A stretch of 64,000 nucleotides of DNA from Candidatus Gastranaerophilales bacterium. GTDB lineage: Bacteria > Cyanobacteriota > Vampirovibrionia > Gastranaerophilales > Gastranaerophilaceae. Positions 34,687-44,332 of the stretch are shown here, one piece after another (the stretch's first letter is position 1; every line of letters starts with the position of its first letter). The translations under genes and the position numbers were made by a program. The notes beneath the pieces were generated by a model. It searched no databases and was not told where the DNA came from. It worked only from the letters and a program-made list of their open reading frames with translations. The DNA lies in contig CAKMWI010000008.1 in NCBI GenBank assembly GCA_928722015.1, positions 248,001-312,000 of the forward strand, in the 5' to 3' direction.

Positions 34687-34792
34687 TATTAAAATTTTGA
34701 TTCAAGTAATTTAATATATGCATCTTGATGGCTTTTTATACACGAATTCATACCATTACAATAAATTATATATTTATTACTGTTATATGGAT

Positions 34793-35050
34793 TTATGTTA
34801 AGAGCCGTAAATTCATTGTTTGAATTCGTTTTAAGCGCAATTCAATAGAGTTATTTCTTAGTTCATTAATAATACTATCGTTAATTGAAGGCGGCTTTTT
34901 TGAATAAGTATCTTGTTCTGCTTTTCTTACTAAAAATACATATCCTGTAGTTCCCGAAACTGTTGTTGCTGTTAGTGAAGTTAGGGTTTTATGCTGTTTT
35001 ATTGTTTTTAAAAACAGAATTTTTATTTGTGTTATATAAAAATCTAACAT
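34793..35050 (-). CDS. Hypothetical small protein (uncertain)
   Basis: This 85-codon frame diverges from ilvD. It has a possible membrane or glycine-zipper segment (LTATTVSGTTGYVFLV) and a Lys/Asn-rich polar tail. No Shine-Dalgarno sequence precedes ATG, and I do not recognise the sequence, so it could be noncoding. It is listed because the gap between nagA and ilvD is otherwise empty and the composition resembles other small membrane proteins in the window. Confidence 0.35.
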   Translation of the reverse strand: MLDFYITQIKILFLKTIKQHKTLTSLTATTVSGTTGYVFLVRKAEQDTYSKKPPSINDSIINELRNNSIELRLKRIQTMNLRLLT

Positions 35051-35087
35051 AAATAATTTTGCACAAATATATCGATTTTTTTAATGA

Positions 35088-35093
35088 TATAAT
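35088..35093 (+). promoter_or_regulatory. Putative leaderless -10 box of ilvD
   Basis: TATAAT lies exactly 7 nt before ATG 35101, the same spacing as at the first amidase gene, and there is no Shine-Dalgarno sequence. The -35 position holds no good match; a TTGCAC at 35059 is too far away. Confidence 0.5.
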
Positions 35094-35100
35094 AATTTAT

Positions 35101-36756
35101 ATGAGAAGTGATAATATAAAAAAGGGAATAGCAAGGACACCTCATAGAGGTCTGTTAATGGCAGCCGGTGTCAGCAGAAAAAATATGAGTTCTCCATTTA
35201 TTGGTATAGCAAGTTCTTTTTCTGATTTGGTACCTGGACATATTGGGATGCGAGATTTGGAACGACAGATTGAAAAAGGTATTCATTCGGCCGGTGGTCA
35301 ATCTTTTATTTTCGGAGTTCCCGCAGTTTGTGATGGAATCTCGATGGGCCATAGTGGAATGAGATATTCTCTTCCTTCAAGAGATTTGATTGCTGACTGT
35401 ATTGAAACGGTTGCTGAAGCTCACCAATTAGATGGTTTAGTTTTATTATCAAATTGTGATAAAATTACGCCCGGAATGCTTATTGCTGCATTGAGACTTA
35501 ATATCCCATCTATTATTGTTACTGCAGGTCCTATGCTTGATGGTGAGAGCAGATGTGAAAAATTAACAATGATTAAGGGCTCTTTTGAGGCTGTAGGAAA
35601 ATTCAGGAATGGTATTATTGATGAAAAACGACTTCTTGAATTAGAAGAAGAATCTTGCCCGACTGCTGGTTCTTGTCAGGGTATGTATACTGCAAATACA
35701 ATGGCTTGTTTGGCTGAAGTTATGGGGATGAGTTTGCCATTTTGTGCTACTTCTTCTGCTGTATCATCTAAAAAACGAAGGATTGCATTTGACAGTGGTA
35801 TGCAAGTTGTGGACCTTGTTTATAACAATATTAAGCCTCTGGATATAGTTGACAGAGACTCTTTGCGTAATGCTATAATTTGTGATTTGGCAATGGGCGG
35901 TTCTACGAATTCATTTCTTCATATTTTAGCACTTGCTAATGCCGGGAATATCAATGTAGATTTAACAGATTTTGAGGACCTGAGTCATAAAATTCATCAA
36001 GTTGTAAAATTAGATCCTGCTGCTGAGCCAACAATGTCTGATTTTCATAAAGCTGGTGGTGTTCCGGCATTACTCAAAACGTTAATGGATGCAAATGTCG
36101 GTATTATTGATAAAAAAACATCTTGTGGTTTTGCTTTGTCTGAAATCACAAAGAATGTATATATTGATACTTCATTAATTCATCCTTATAATATGCCGGT
36201 AACGACAAAACCGGGACTTGGTATTTTATATGGTAATCTTGCTAGTAATGGATGTGTTACAAAAATTTCGGGTATTGATGAATCTTGTTATGAATTTGAG
36301 GGTATTGCGAAAGTTTTTGATTCTGAGGAAGAAGCAATGTGTGCTCTTGAAAATGATAAAATTATTTCAGGTGATATAGTTGTTATTCGTTATGAAGGCC
36401 CAAAAGGTGGTCCTGGTATGCGTGAAATGCTTGCTCCAACATCTTTGCTTGTTGGTAAGGGCCTTGGAAAATCTTGTGCTCTAATTACAGATGGTAGATT
36501 TTCTGGCGGAACAAGAGGAATTTGTATTGGGCATGTCTGTCCAGAGGCTGCAGAAGGTGGAAATATCGCACTTGTAGAAAATGGGGATAAAATTAGAATT
36601 GATATAAATACACGAACTATTGAATTGTTAGTCTCCGATGATGTTTTAAATAGAAGACGTTTAAATTTAAAACCCTTTGAGCTAAAATGTAAGTCTGGTT
36701 ATTTGTCAAAATATGCGAAAAATGTTAAGGATGCTTCGCATGGAGCTATAGTATAG
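35101..36756 (+). CDS. ilvD: Dihydroxy-acid dehydratase
   Basis: This 551-residue protein has the full family pattern: [26 protein letters not shown] with the first cluster cysteine, [17 protein letters not shown] with the second, [22 protein letters not shown] and [12 protein letters not shown]. It converts dihydroxy acids to the 2-keto acids of valine and isoleucine. ATG 35101 fits the family start. An upstream TTG at 35059 would put the promoter inside the gene. The uppS gene follows after 8 bp. Confidence 0.96.
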   Translation: MRSDNIKKGIARTPHRGLLMAAGVSRKNMSSPFIGIASSFSDLVPGHIGMRDLERQIEKGIHSAGGQSFIFGVPAVCDGISMGHSGMRYSLPSRDLIADCIETVAEAHQLDGLVLLSNCDKITPGMLIAALRLNIPSIIVTAGPMLDGESRCEKLTMIKGSFEAVGKFRNGIIDEKRLLELEEESCPTAGSCQGMYTANTMACLAEVMGMSLPFCATSSAVSSKKRRIAFDSGMQVVDLVYNNIKPLDIVDRDSLRNAIICDLAMGGSTNSFLHILALANAGNINVDLTDFEDLSHKIHQVVKLDPAAEPTMSDFHKAGGVPALLKTLMDANVGIIDKKTSCGFALSEITKNVYIDTSLIHPYNMPVTTKPGLGILYGNLASNGCVTKISGIDESCYEFEGIAKVFDSEEEAMCALENDKIISGDIVVIRYEGPKGGPGMREMLAPTSLLVGKGLGKSCALITDGRFSGGTRGICIGHVCPEAAEGGNIALVENGDKIRIDINTRTIELLVSDDVLNRRRLNLKPFELKCKSGYLSKYAKNVKDASHGAIV

Positions 36757-36764
36757 GGATAAAA

Positions 36765-37478
36765 ATGAAAGAAAAAATAATTGAGATAGTTAAAACTACT
36801 AATTTAAAGCATATTGCAATAATTATGGATGGAAACAGACGTTGGGCGAAAAATAATAATCTTCCGTCTGCAATGGGACATAAAAAAGGTGTGGAGTCTT
36901 TAAAAAATATTTTAAGGGCCTGTAATGATTTTGGTATAAAATACTTAACTGTTTATGCCTTTTCTACAGAAAATTGGAATCGCAAAAAAGAAGAAGTCGA
37001 ATTTCTAATGAATCTTGTTGCTGTTACTTTAATTAATGAATTAGATGAAATGCATAAAGAAAATGTTCAGATTCATTTTATCGGTGATTTGACCAGACTT
37101 TCGGATAAATTACAAAAAATTCTTTCAAACGCTGTTGAAACTACAAAAAATAATACAGGAGTAGTTTTGCAGATTGCATTAAATTATGGTTCAAGGGATG
37201 AGATAACAAATTCTGTAAAAAATATTATTGCTAAGAATATACCTATAGAACAAATTACTGAAGATACTATTTCCGAAAATTTATATACAGCAGGAACTCC
37301 TGATCCTGATATTTTAATAAGGACAGGTGGAGAAATGCGTATATCAAATTATTTGTTATGGCAAATTGCATATTCTGAGATAATTATTCGAGAAGAATTT
37401 TGGCCTGAATTTAATAAAAATTCTTTAGCGGAATCAATTCTTGAATTTGGGAAAAGACAGAGGCGTTATGGAAAATAA
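36765..37478 (+). CDS. uppS: Undecaprenyl diphosphate synthase
   Basis: This 237-residue cis-prenyltransferase has HIAIIMDGNRRWAK with the catalytic Asp near residue 20, then GHKKGVESLK, VYAFSTENWNRKKEEV, LQIALNYGSRDEI, DILIRTGGEMRISNYLLWQ and YSEIIIREEFWPE. It builds the C55 lipid carrier for peptidoglycan and surface glycans, matching the envelope focus of the window. The gene lies 8 bp after ilvD, and its last 11 bp overlap rdgB. Confidence 0.96.
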   Translation: MKEKIIEIVKTTNLKHIAIIMDGNRRWAKNNNLPSAMGHKKGVESLKNILRACNDFGIKYLTVYAFSTENWNRKKEEVEFLMNLVAVTLINELDEMHKENVQIHFIGDLTRLSDKLQKILSNAVETTKNNTGVVLQIALNYGSRDEITNSVKNIIAKNIPIEQITEDTISENLYTAGTPDPDILIRTGGEMRISNYLLWQIAYSEIIIREEFWPEFNKNSLAESILEFGKRQRRYGK

Positions 37479-38058
37479 GAATAATATAAAAATTGTATTT
37501 GCAACTGGTAATCCGCATAAGCTTGCAGAAATAAATGAAATTTCAAAAGGTAGTGGTATTGAATTTGTCTTACCACCGACGAATTTTAACCCTGATGAGA
37601 CAGGCTTGACATTTGAGCAGAATTCTCTCATCAAGGCAAGGGAAGCTGCAAAATTATCGAATAATATTGCGCTAGCAGATGATTCTGGCTTGTGTGTAGA
37701 TGCTCTTGATGGAGCTCCTGGTATATATTCTGCCAGATATGCGGAAACTGCGGAAAAACGAATTTATAAATTACTAGAAAATTTAGCCCCATTTACTAAT
37801 AGATCAGCAAAGTTTGTTTGTGCTATGACTCTTGTTGATGAATTTGGTAATGTACTAAACAAAGAAATTGGAGAATGCCATGGTAAAATTACTGAAACAC
37901 CTTCTGGTGTAAATGGTTTTGGATATGACCCAATTTTTCTTCCTGACGGATTTAGTATTACAATGGCCGATATGTCAGACGAATTGAAAAATACAATTTC
38001 TCATAGAAGTATTGCTTTGAATAAAATGCTTGATTATATACAGGGTTCTAAAATGTAA
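37468..38058 (+). CDS. rdgB: XTP/dITP diphosphatase (RdgB/HAM1 family)
   Basis: This 196-residue protein has the family markers: IVFATGNPHKLAEI at the start, ADDSGLCVDALDGAPGIYSARYA with the metal-binding acidic residues, and FGYDPIFLP and SHRSIALNKM near the end. It removes noncanonical purine nucleotides such as ITP, dITP and XTP. ATG 37468 lies inside the 3' end of uppS behind AGAGGC. An earlier in-frame ATG at 37441 would add 9 residues not seen in the family. It probably ends the ilvD-uppS transcript. Confidence 0.94.
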   Translation: MENKNNIKIVFATGNPHKLAEINEISKGSGIEFVLPPTNFNPDETGLTFEQNSLIKAREAAKLSNNIALADDSGLCVDALDGAPGIYSARYAETAEKRIYKLLENLAPFTNRSAKFVCAMTLVDEFGNVLNKEIGECHGKITETPSGVNGFGYDPIFLPDGFSITMADMSDELKNTISHRSIALNKMLDYIQGSKM

Positions 38059-38073
38059 TAGCTCTTTGAGTTA

Positions 38074-38101
38074 TTGACACTTTAAATATCCATTATAAAA
38101 T
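38074..38101 (+). promoter_or_regulatory. Promoter of the RND efflux operon
   Basis: A consensus TTGACA (38074-38079) and TAAAAT (38096-38101) are separated by 16 bp, about 54 bp before the adaptor gene start. A GGAGATAAT ribosome-binding site lies downstream. It appears to be an ordinary housekeeping-type promoter with no evident operator. Confidence 0.6.
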
Positions 38102-38154
38102 TAATATGGTTGATTAGAGATAAAATTTGAATAATTATTTTAATGGAGATAATA

Positions 38155-39327
38155 ATGAAAAAAAAGATATTATTAATCTTAGTAATTATACTGCTTGCAA
38201 TTGGTATAAGGTTTTTTATATCCTCAATTGGCGGTATAATTAAACAAAAGAAGCAAGGGACACTGATTCCTCCTACTGTTTCTGTCCAAACAATAAAGAA
38301 TGAGAGCGTTATAAGAAGTTTTGAAGCTCCTGGGCGTGTTGTTTCAAAATATCAAGTTAGCATTATGGCACGTATATCCGGTTATTTGCAAAAAAGTTTT
38401 TTCAAAGAAGGCGATTATGTTAAAGCAGGTGAAACTCTTTTCCTGATAGAGCCAGCTGAATATCAAAATGCATCAAATGTTGCAGGTGCCAATATACAAA
38501 ATATTAAAGCCCAGCTTGCTTATGCGAATAAACAGCTTGCAAGAGCTGAAGAATTGGTAAAGCAAGATTATATTGCAAAATCAAAATATGATGAAATTTT
38601 GGCTAACAGAGATGCTCTTCAGGCACAATTATCTGCCGCACAGTCCAGTTATAAAGATACAAAAAGAAATTTAAGTTACACAATTGTTAAAGCTCCGGTA
38701 GATGGAAGAATCGGTATTATTGATGTTACTGTTGGAAACTATGTTACCCCTTCCTCCGGATCGTTAACTACAATTAACAGTACAAATCCTATTTATGTTA
38801 CCTTCCCTCTCTCATCTGAGGATTATGCAGCTATATCTTCTATTGATAAAAAGGCAAATGAAAAACGCAGAGTTGAACTTTTTTTCCAAAACGGCGGAAA
38901 ATATAACTTAGAAGGTGTTCAAGATTTTTTGGATAATAAAGTTGACCAAACAACGGGTACTGTAACTATGAGGGCAACATTCCAAAATCCTGATAATAAA
39001 TTACTGCATGGTGAATTTGTTAATGTTAAAGTCTATGCTAATAATCCAACATTAGTTCCTGTTGTTCCTATTGTTGCTGTTCAGGAAAATCAGGAAGGTA
39101 AATATGTTTATACAATTGATAAAGAAGGTTTACCTCAGCTTACATATATCAAAGTTCAGGGGCAATCCGGAGATAATTGGATTGTTAAAGAAGGATTGAA
39201 GCAAGGTGATAAGGTTATTACTGAGGGGATTTTAAAAGTTACTCCTGGCAGCCCTGTTAAAATAGTTTCCAAAAAGGAAATGGAGGCTATTAAATCTAAA
39301 AAATTACCTCAAAGTAAAGAAAAATAA
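38155..39327 (+). CDS. RND efflux periplasmic adaptor (membrane fusion protein)
   Basis: This 390-residue protein has an N-terminal membrane anchor (ILLILVIILLAIGIRFF) and no lipobox. A lipoyl-like half (PGRVVSKYQVSIMARISGYL; FKEGDYVKAGETLFLIEP) is separated by an alpha-hairpin (AQLAYANKQLARAEELVKQ) from the second half (SYTIVKAPVDGRIG). A beta-barrel and membrane-proximal domain follow to VITEGILKVTPGSPV. It links the pump and outer-membrane channel encoded downstream. ATG 38155 follows GGAGATAAT, and a start 4 codons earlier is less likely. Confidence 0.93.
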   Translation: MKKKILLILVIILLAIGIRFFISSIGGIIKQKKQGTLIPPTVSVQTIKNESVIRSFEAPGRVVSKYQVSIMARISGYLQKSFFKEGDYVKAGETLFLIEPAEYQNASNVAGANIQNIKAQLAYANKQLARAEELVKQDYIAKSKYDEILANRDALQAQLSAAQSSYKDTKRNLSYTIVKAPVDGRIGIIDVTVGNYVTPSSGSLTTINSTNPIYVTFPLSSEDYAAISSIDKKANEKRRVELFFQNGGKYNLEGVQDFLDNKVDQTTGTVTMRATFQNPDNKLLHGEFVNVKVYANNPTLVPVVPIVAVQENQEGKYVYTIDKEGLPQLTYIKVQGQSGDNWIVKEGLKQGDKVITEGILKVTPGSPVKIVSKKEMEAIKSKKLPQSKEK

Positions 39328-39367
39328 AATTTAAGTAATTGCTGAAATATAAATTTAAGGTATAAAA

Positions 39368-42300
39368 ATGTCAGAAGAAAAACAAGGAAATTTATTTATA
39401 CGAAGACCAAAACTGGCGATTGTAATTTCGTTAGCAATATTACTCGCCGGTATCCTTATGATAAAGGCTTTACCTCTGGAAGAGTATCCATCGATTACTC
39501 CTCCTCAGGTTGTTGTAACGGCAACTTATGCTGGTGCAAGCTCTGATGTTATAGAGTCAACCATTGCTGCTCCGGTTGAAGCACAGCTTAATGGTGTTGA
39601 GGATATGATTTATATGACATCAACTTCTCAAAATGGTTCTTATAAACTTACTTTGTATTTTGAAGTAGGTTCAGATCCGGATATGGCTGTAGTTAATGTT
39701 CAAAACCAATTGCAGTTGGTAACGCCTCGTCTGCCAGAAGAAGTTCGAAGGTATGGACTATCTGTAAAAAAATCAACGGGTGGTCCCGGATTGCTGTTAA
39801 TATCTGTTAATTCGCCTCATAATTCGTATGACCAATTGTTTATTTCAAATTATGCGGATATCTACATAAAAGATGAACTGGCTCGTATTCGAGGAGTTGG
39901 TCAGGTAACTGTTTTTGGTTCTTCGACTTATTCTATGAGGATTTGGCTTGATGCGGATAAAATGGCAAATTATGGTTTGTCAACAAGTGAAGTAACTTCA
40001 GCTATTCAGGCTCAAAATATACAATCGCCGGCAGGGGATTTGGGTGTAGAGCCAATGAAAGAAAAACAGTTAATAAAACTTACTATGAGGACAAAAGGTA
40101 GGTTAAAGGATGTAAAAGAATTTGAAGATATTATAATTAAATCTCTCCCTAATGGTTCTCAGGTTCGTTTAAAAGATGTTGCCAGAGTTGAGTTAGGTGC
40201 AGAAAGCTATTCTTATTTTTCAAGAATAAGTGGTAATAATTCGGCTATTATTACAGTAAGTCAATTGCCTGAAGCAAATGCAATAGACTTATCTAATAAA
40301 ATTCAAAAACGTCTAGAGGAGTTGAGTAAAACATTTCCAAAAGATATAGAATATAAAGTTCAACATGATGAAACAGAATTTGTTAGAGAGTCAATTCATG
40401 AAGTAATTAGTGCTGTTGCTTTGGCCGTTTTATTAGTTTCTATTGTTACTTATATGTTTCTTGGTACGGCAAGAGCTGCTTTTATACCATTCTGTGCAAT
40501 TCCTGTTTCATTAATTGGTGTTTTTATTTTTATGCATCTATTTGGATTTTCAATAAACTTACTAATCCTTTTTGGTTTGGTACTTGCAGTAGGACTTGTT
40601 GTTGATGATGCTATTGTTGTATTGGAAAATACCCAACGACATATTCAGGAAGGTAAGGATCCAAAAAGTGCGACTGAAATTACAATGAAAGAAGTTTTTG
40701 GTGCTGTTTTAGCAACATCACTTGTATTAATGGCTGTATTTGTACCTGTGTCTTTTATGGGTGGAATTACAGGGCGAATGTTTAGGCAATTCGCTTTATG
40801 TATTGCTTCTTCTATAGGGTTATCAACTCTTGTTGCTTTGACTCTTGCTCCTGCCTTGTGTTCTATGATTTTAAAATCAGGAGAAGAAAAAGCTGATTTT
40901 AAATTCATACAGATTTTTGATGAATGGTTTAATAATGTAAGAGATAAATATTTGAAATATACAAAGAATTTTATTGATTCGTGGCAGTTAACCTTTGGTG
41001 TTCTTGGAATAGTTATTCTTTTGACAATAGGTATGTTTTTACTAATACCAAAGGGATTTTTACCATCTGAAGACAGAGGTGCTATTTTTACACAAATTCA
41101 GCTGCCGGATGGTTCTTCTGCTTCGCGAACAGATGAAGTTGCAAAGGATGTAGAAGATAAACTTCTAAGTATTCCTGGTGTAAAGTCTACAATTTCTCTT
41201 GTAGGTATGAATGGTGAGAATACAGCATTTATTGTTTCCAGATTAAAACCTTGGTCTGAAAGAAAAAGTAGAAAAGAATCGCTTGATGGAATTATGCAAG
41301 CTATTAATTCCCAGTTTAAAAATTATCCTTCTGCGACAATTGCAACATTTTCACCTCCTGCAATTTCTGGTTTAGGTATGTTTGGCGGTTTCGAGTACCA
41401 ATTGCTTGATAAAGGAGATAGAGACGCTTCCGAGTTGTATAACGAGGCAAAAAAGCTTATTGGTGAAGCTGCATCTAATCCGAATTTTTCTATGATATAT
41501 ACTACATATAGTGCTAATTTGCCACAGCTGATACTGGATGTTGATGTAGATAAAGCAATGGCTCAAGGCGTTGAAGTATCTGAAGTCTATAATGCAATAG
41601 CTGCTTATTTTGCGAAAGCTTACGTAAATGATTTTAATAAATATGGACGAGTTTATCGTGTATATGTTCAAGCAGATTCTCCCTTCAGAGCAAAAATTGC
41701 TGACTTAAATAAAATTTATGTGAAAAATAAAACAGGAAGAATGGTTCCACTTTCTGCTGTTATAAAGACAAAAAATATAGTTGGGCCATATATCCGTACA
41801 AGGTTTAATATGTACCCTGCAATTACTATAAATGGAAGCCCTAGACCAGGTGTAAGCTCAGGTGATGCAATGAATCTTATGGAAAAAATTTCAGACGAAA
41901 TTTTACCTGAAGATATGGGTTACGCTTGGTCAGGTACATCTCTTCAAGAAAAAGAATCAAGTGGACAAATTGGTCCTATACTGGTAATGTCTTTAGTATT
42001 CGTGTTTTTATTCTTAGTAGGATTATATGAAAGTTGGCTTTTACCAATTTCTGTATTATTAGTAACACCAGTTGCTCTTGTTGGTGCTTTGCTGTTCCAG
42101 TATACAAGCGGTTATGCACTTGATATATATTCTCAGATTGGTCTTGTAATGCTTATTGGTTTAAGTACAAAACAAGCAATTTTGATTATTGAGTTTGCTA
42201 AAGATGCACATAAAGAAGGGTTACCTATTAAAGATGCGGCTATGCAAGCTGCTAAACTCCGATTCCGCGCTGTTATGATGACAAATATTGCATTTATTCT

Positions 42301-42502
42301 CGGATTGCTACCTCTTGTTTTTGCATCAGGGGCTGGTGCAGCATCAAGGCACTCTGTCGGAATGACTGTATTTGGCGGTATGCTTGCTGTAGCTTTTATT
42401 GGTACATTTTTAGTTCCCGCTTTTTATGTAATGATTGAAGAATTCAAAAGAAATTTTGCAAAAAAAGTTCGAGAAATAAAGGAAAAGAAGCATAATGTTT
42501 AG
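39368..42502 (+). CDS. RND multidrug efflux transporter, AcrB/HAE1 type
   Basis: This 1044-residue inner-membrane pump has the family's normal length. It has two repeats of six membrane helices with large periplasmic loops: the first helix in residues 12-30, VVVTATYAGASSDVIESTIAAP in the porter domain, and helix 4 with VLAVGLVVDDAIVVLENTQRH, where the Asp pair relays protons. The second half carries QIGLVMLIGLSTKQAILIIEF. It exports hydrophobic compounds with its adaptor and TolC. It lies 40 bp after the adaptor gene and overlaps the channel gene by 8 bp. The substrate is unknown. Confidence 0.95.
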   Translation: MSEEKQGNLFIRRPKLAIVISLAILLAGILMIKALPLEEYPSITPPQVVVTATYAGASSDVIESTIAAPVEAQLNGVEDMIYMTSTSQNGSYKLTLYFEVGSDPDMAVVNVQNQLQLVTPRLPEEVRRYGLSVKKSTGGPGLLLISVNSPHNSYDQLFISNYADIYIKDELARIRGVGQVTVFGSSTYSMRIWLDADKMANYGLSTSEVTSAIQAQNIQSPAGDLGVEPMKEKQLIKLTMRTKGRLKDVKEFEDIIIKSLPNGSQVRLKDVARVELGAESYSYFSRISGNNSAIITVSQLPEANAIDLSNKIQKRLEELSKTFPKDIEYKVQHDETEFVRESIHEVISAVALAVLLVSIVTYMFLGTARAAFIPFCAIPVSLIGVFIFMHLFGFSINLLILFGLVLAVGLVVDDAIVVLENTQRHIQEGKDPKSATEITMKEVFGAVLATSLVLMAVFVPVSFMGGITGRMFRQFALCIASSIGLSTLVALTLAPALCSMILKSGEEKADFKFIQIFDEWFNNVRDKYLKYTKNFIDSWQLTFGVLGIVILLTIGMFLLIPKGFLPSEDRGAIFTQIQLPDGSSASRTDEVAKDVEDKLLSIPGVKSTISLVGMNGENTAFIVSRLKPWSERKSRKESLDGIMQAINSQFKNYPSATIATFSPPAISGLGMFGGFEYQLLDKGDRDASELYNEAKKLIGEAASNPNFSMIYTTYSANLPQLILDVDVDKAMAQGVEVSEVYNAIAAYFAKAYVNDFNKYGRVYRVYVQADSPFRAKIADLNKIYVKNKTGRMVPLSAVIKTKNIVGPYIRTRFNMYPAITINGSPRPGVSSGDAMNLMEKISDEILPEDMGYAWSGTSLQEKESSGQIGPILVMSLVFVFLFLVGLYESWLLPISVLLVTPVALVGALLFQYTSGYALDIYSQIGLVMLIGLSTKQAILIIEFAKDAHKEGLPIKDAAMQAAKLRFRAVMMTNIAFILGLLPLVFASGAGAASRHSVGMTVFGGMLAVAFIGTFLVPAFYVMIEEFKRNFAKKVREIKEKKHNV

Positions 42503-43898
42503 AAAATTTATTATATTAATAATATTAATGATATTTGCCCTACCTGTTTTTTCGGAAGAGCTTGGTAATTCTATTGATTCTAATGAGTTTCCGGATAATG
42601 TCTTGCCAAGCGTTAATGTAAATGCAGATTTTGTTATCTCAGGTTCTGTCGAGAAGAATATCGATATGACTCTAGATAACTGTATCAAATTAGCTTTGGG
42701 TAATAATCCACAAATAAATGCAGCATTTCAAGATATTTTAGCTTCCGATGCCAGAATTAAACAAGTTTGGTCAAACTATTTTCCAAGTTTTTCATGGCAG
42801 ACCAGTTATACACATTTGAAACAACTCCAGTTGTCTGATGCATTGGGTAGGAATTTGCAATTTAATTATTATTTGGCCGGACAGGTAACATTACAGCAGA
42901 TGCTCTACGATTTTGGAGTAACTCAAAATCAGGCTACTATAAAACGTTTAGATTATGATGCCTATAAAAAGACATTTGAGGCTGTAGTAAATGATGTTAT
43001 TTACCAAACTAAGGATGCTTATTATAATGTCCTTTATGCGTATGAAAATAAACGTGTTGCTCAAGATACAGTTGATAAATATCAATTGTTTTACGACCAG
43101 GCCAAGGCTTTTTATCAGATTGGTATGAATCCAAAGGTAGATGTTACAATTGCCGAAACAAATTTAAGTAGTGCTAAATTAAAATTAATCCAAGCTGAAA
43201 ATGCGGTTAATTTGGCAATAGCTCAGCTTAATAATGTTATGGGAGTTCCTTATATTGAAAAATATGATATATTGGATAGATTACAGTATCAACCTACTAA
43301 TTTAACTTTTGAACAAGCTATTGATATAGCAAGGGAAGCCCGTCCGGAACTGAAACTTGCAGAGATAAAAGTTGAGGAAGCAAATCAAACACTTAAATTA
43401 GCAAAAAAATCTTATTTTCCAAGTATATCTTTTGAAGCACAATATCAACGTGGTGGTAAATCTTGGAATTCTAATTATGGTTATAATATTGGTGGGTATT
43501 TAATATTCCCTACTATAAATGGAATGTTGATTAGAAATGAAATTAAAGAAGCTCGATATTTGTATGATAAAGAGCTTGCTAATGCGCGTAATACACAAAA
43601 TTCTATTTATTTAGAAATTCAAAATGCATATTTAAAACTTGATGAAAAGCGAAATCAGCTTCCTGTTGCTATTTTGCAGGTTAAGCAGTCCAAAGAAAAT
43701 TACGAATTATCTTATGGTCGATATAGAGTTGGTGAGGCGTCTCCTACAGAATTAAAAGATGCTGAAACTACTTATGAACAATCACAACTTACTTATTATA
43801 CTGCACTATATGAATATAATTCGGCAAAAGCCCAATTGGAAAAAGCTATAGGTAAAAATTTGTCTGATGATGACGATTGTGTTCAATTGAATAATTAG
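42495..43898 (+). CDS. TolC-family outer-membrane efflux protein
   Basis: This 467-residue protein has a signal peptide in residues 1-21 (IILIILMIFALPVFS). Two OEP repeats of long alpha-helices follow, with TLDNCIKLALGNNPQINAA at the start of the first and TFEQAIDIAREARPELKLAEIK at the start of the second, and ELSYGRYRVGEASPTELKDAE before the end. It forms the outer-membrane and periplasmic tunnel. Its presence shows that the organism has an outer membrane. The ATG lies inside the pump gene. Confidence 0.94.
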   Translation: MFRKFIILIILMIFALPVFSEELGNSIDSNEFPDNVLPSVNVNADFVISGSVEKNIDMTLDNCIKLALGNNPQINAAFQDILASDARIKQVWSNYFPSFSWQTSYTHLKQLQLSDALGRNLQFNYYLAGQVTLQQMLYDFGVTQNQATIKRLDYDAYKKTFEAVVNDVIYQTKDAYYNVLYAYENKRVAQDTVDKYQLFYDQAKAFYQIGMNPKVDVTIAETNLSSAKLKLIQAENAVNLAIAQLNNVMGVPYIEKYDILDRLQYQPTNLTFEQAIDIAREARPELKLAEIKVEEANQTLKLAKKSYFPSISFEAQYQRGGKSWNSNYGYNIGGYLIFPTINGMLIRNEIKEARYLYDKELANARNTQNSIYLEIQNAYLKLDEKRNQLPVAILQVKQSKENYELSYGRYRVGEASPTELKDAETTYEQSQLTYYTALYEYNSAKAQLEKAIGKNLSDDDDCVQLNN

Positions 43899-43995
43899 TT
43901 AAGAAATGTTAAATTATCCTGTTTAAAAAAAGCAATTATTTTTGAAATATTTACTTTATATATATGTAAGATATAAATGAGAGAGAGAAAATAAT

Positions 43996-44241
43996 ATGTT
44001 AGCTTCATCAGGACAAGCATTTGGGACAATGGTAAAACCATCAAGACGCAGGAAATCATCAATAAAAGAATTTAAATATTTAGAAAATAAAGATAAAAGA
44101 ATGAGGTTTAATAATTCTCAGGATCCTATTTACTATGTTTTTGATTGTATTGAAAATAGACCTGTAACTACCCTGGCAAAAGAATTTGTAAAAGATTCAT
44201 TTTTTGAAGCAATAAATTTTGTATCAAAAGTTGTTGGATAA
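43996..44241 (+). CDS. Hypothetical small basic protein
   Basis: This 81-residue protein has a basic N-terminal half (KPSRRRKSSIKEFKYL) and an amphipathic C-terminal helix (FVKDSFFEAINFVSKVVG). It has no signal peptide and no motif I recognise. A purine-rich GAGAGAGAAAA precedes ATG, and a strong terminator follows at 44296-44320, so it is probably a real monocistronic gene. DNA or RNA binding is conceivable from charge alone. Confidence 0.6.
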   Translation: MLASSGQAFGTMVKPSRRRKSSIKEFKYLENKDKRMRFNNSQDPIYYVFDCIENRPVTTLAKEFVKDSFFEAINFVSKVVG

Positions 44242-44295
44242 TCAATAGGATATAAGAGAAAGAAAAAAGGAATAAGGATAGGAAAAATAATAACT

Positions 44296-44320
44296 AAAGC
44301 GGTCAACCTGACCGCTTTTT
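44296..44320. terminator. Terminator between the small basic gene and the mannosidase gene
   Basis: A perfect 10-bp stem (AAAGCGGTCA with TGACCGCTTT) has a 3-nt loop and five T on the plus strand. It lies between convergent genes, and the A-rich other side allows action in both directions. Confidence 0.88.
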
Positions 44321-44332
44321 ATTTTAACTGTG

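Noticed and set aside
34793..35050. Treating the 85-codon frame as a confident gene
   Set aside because: No ribosome-binding site and no recognised motif; it is kept only as a low-confidence entry.
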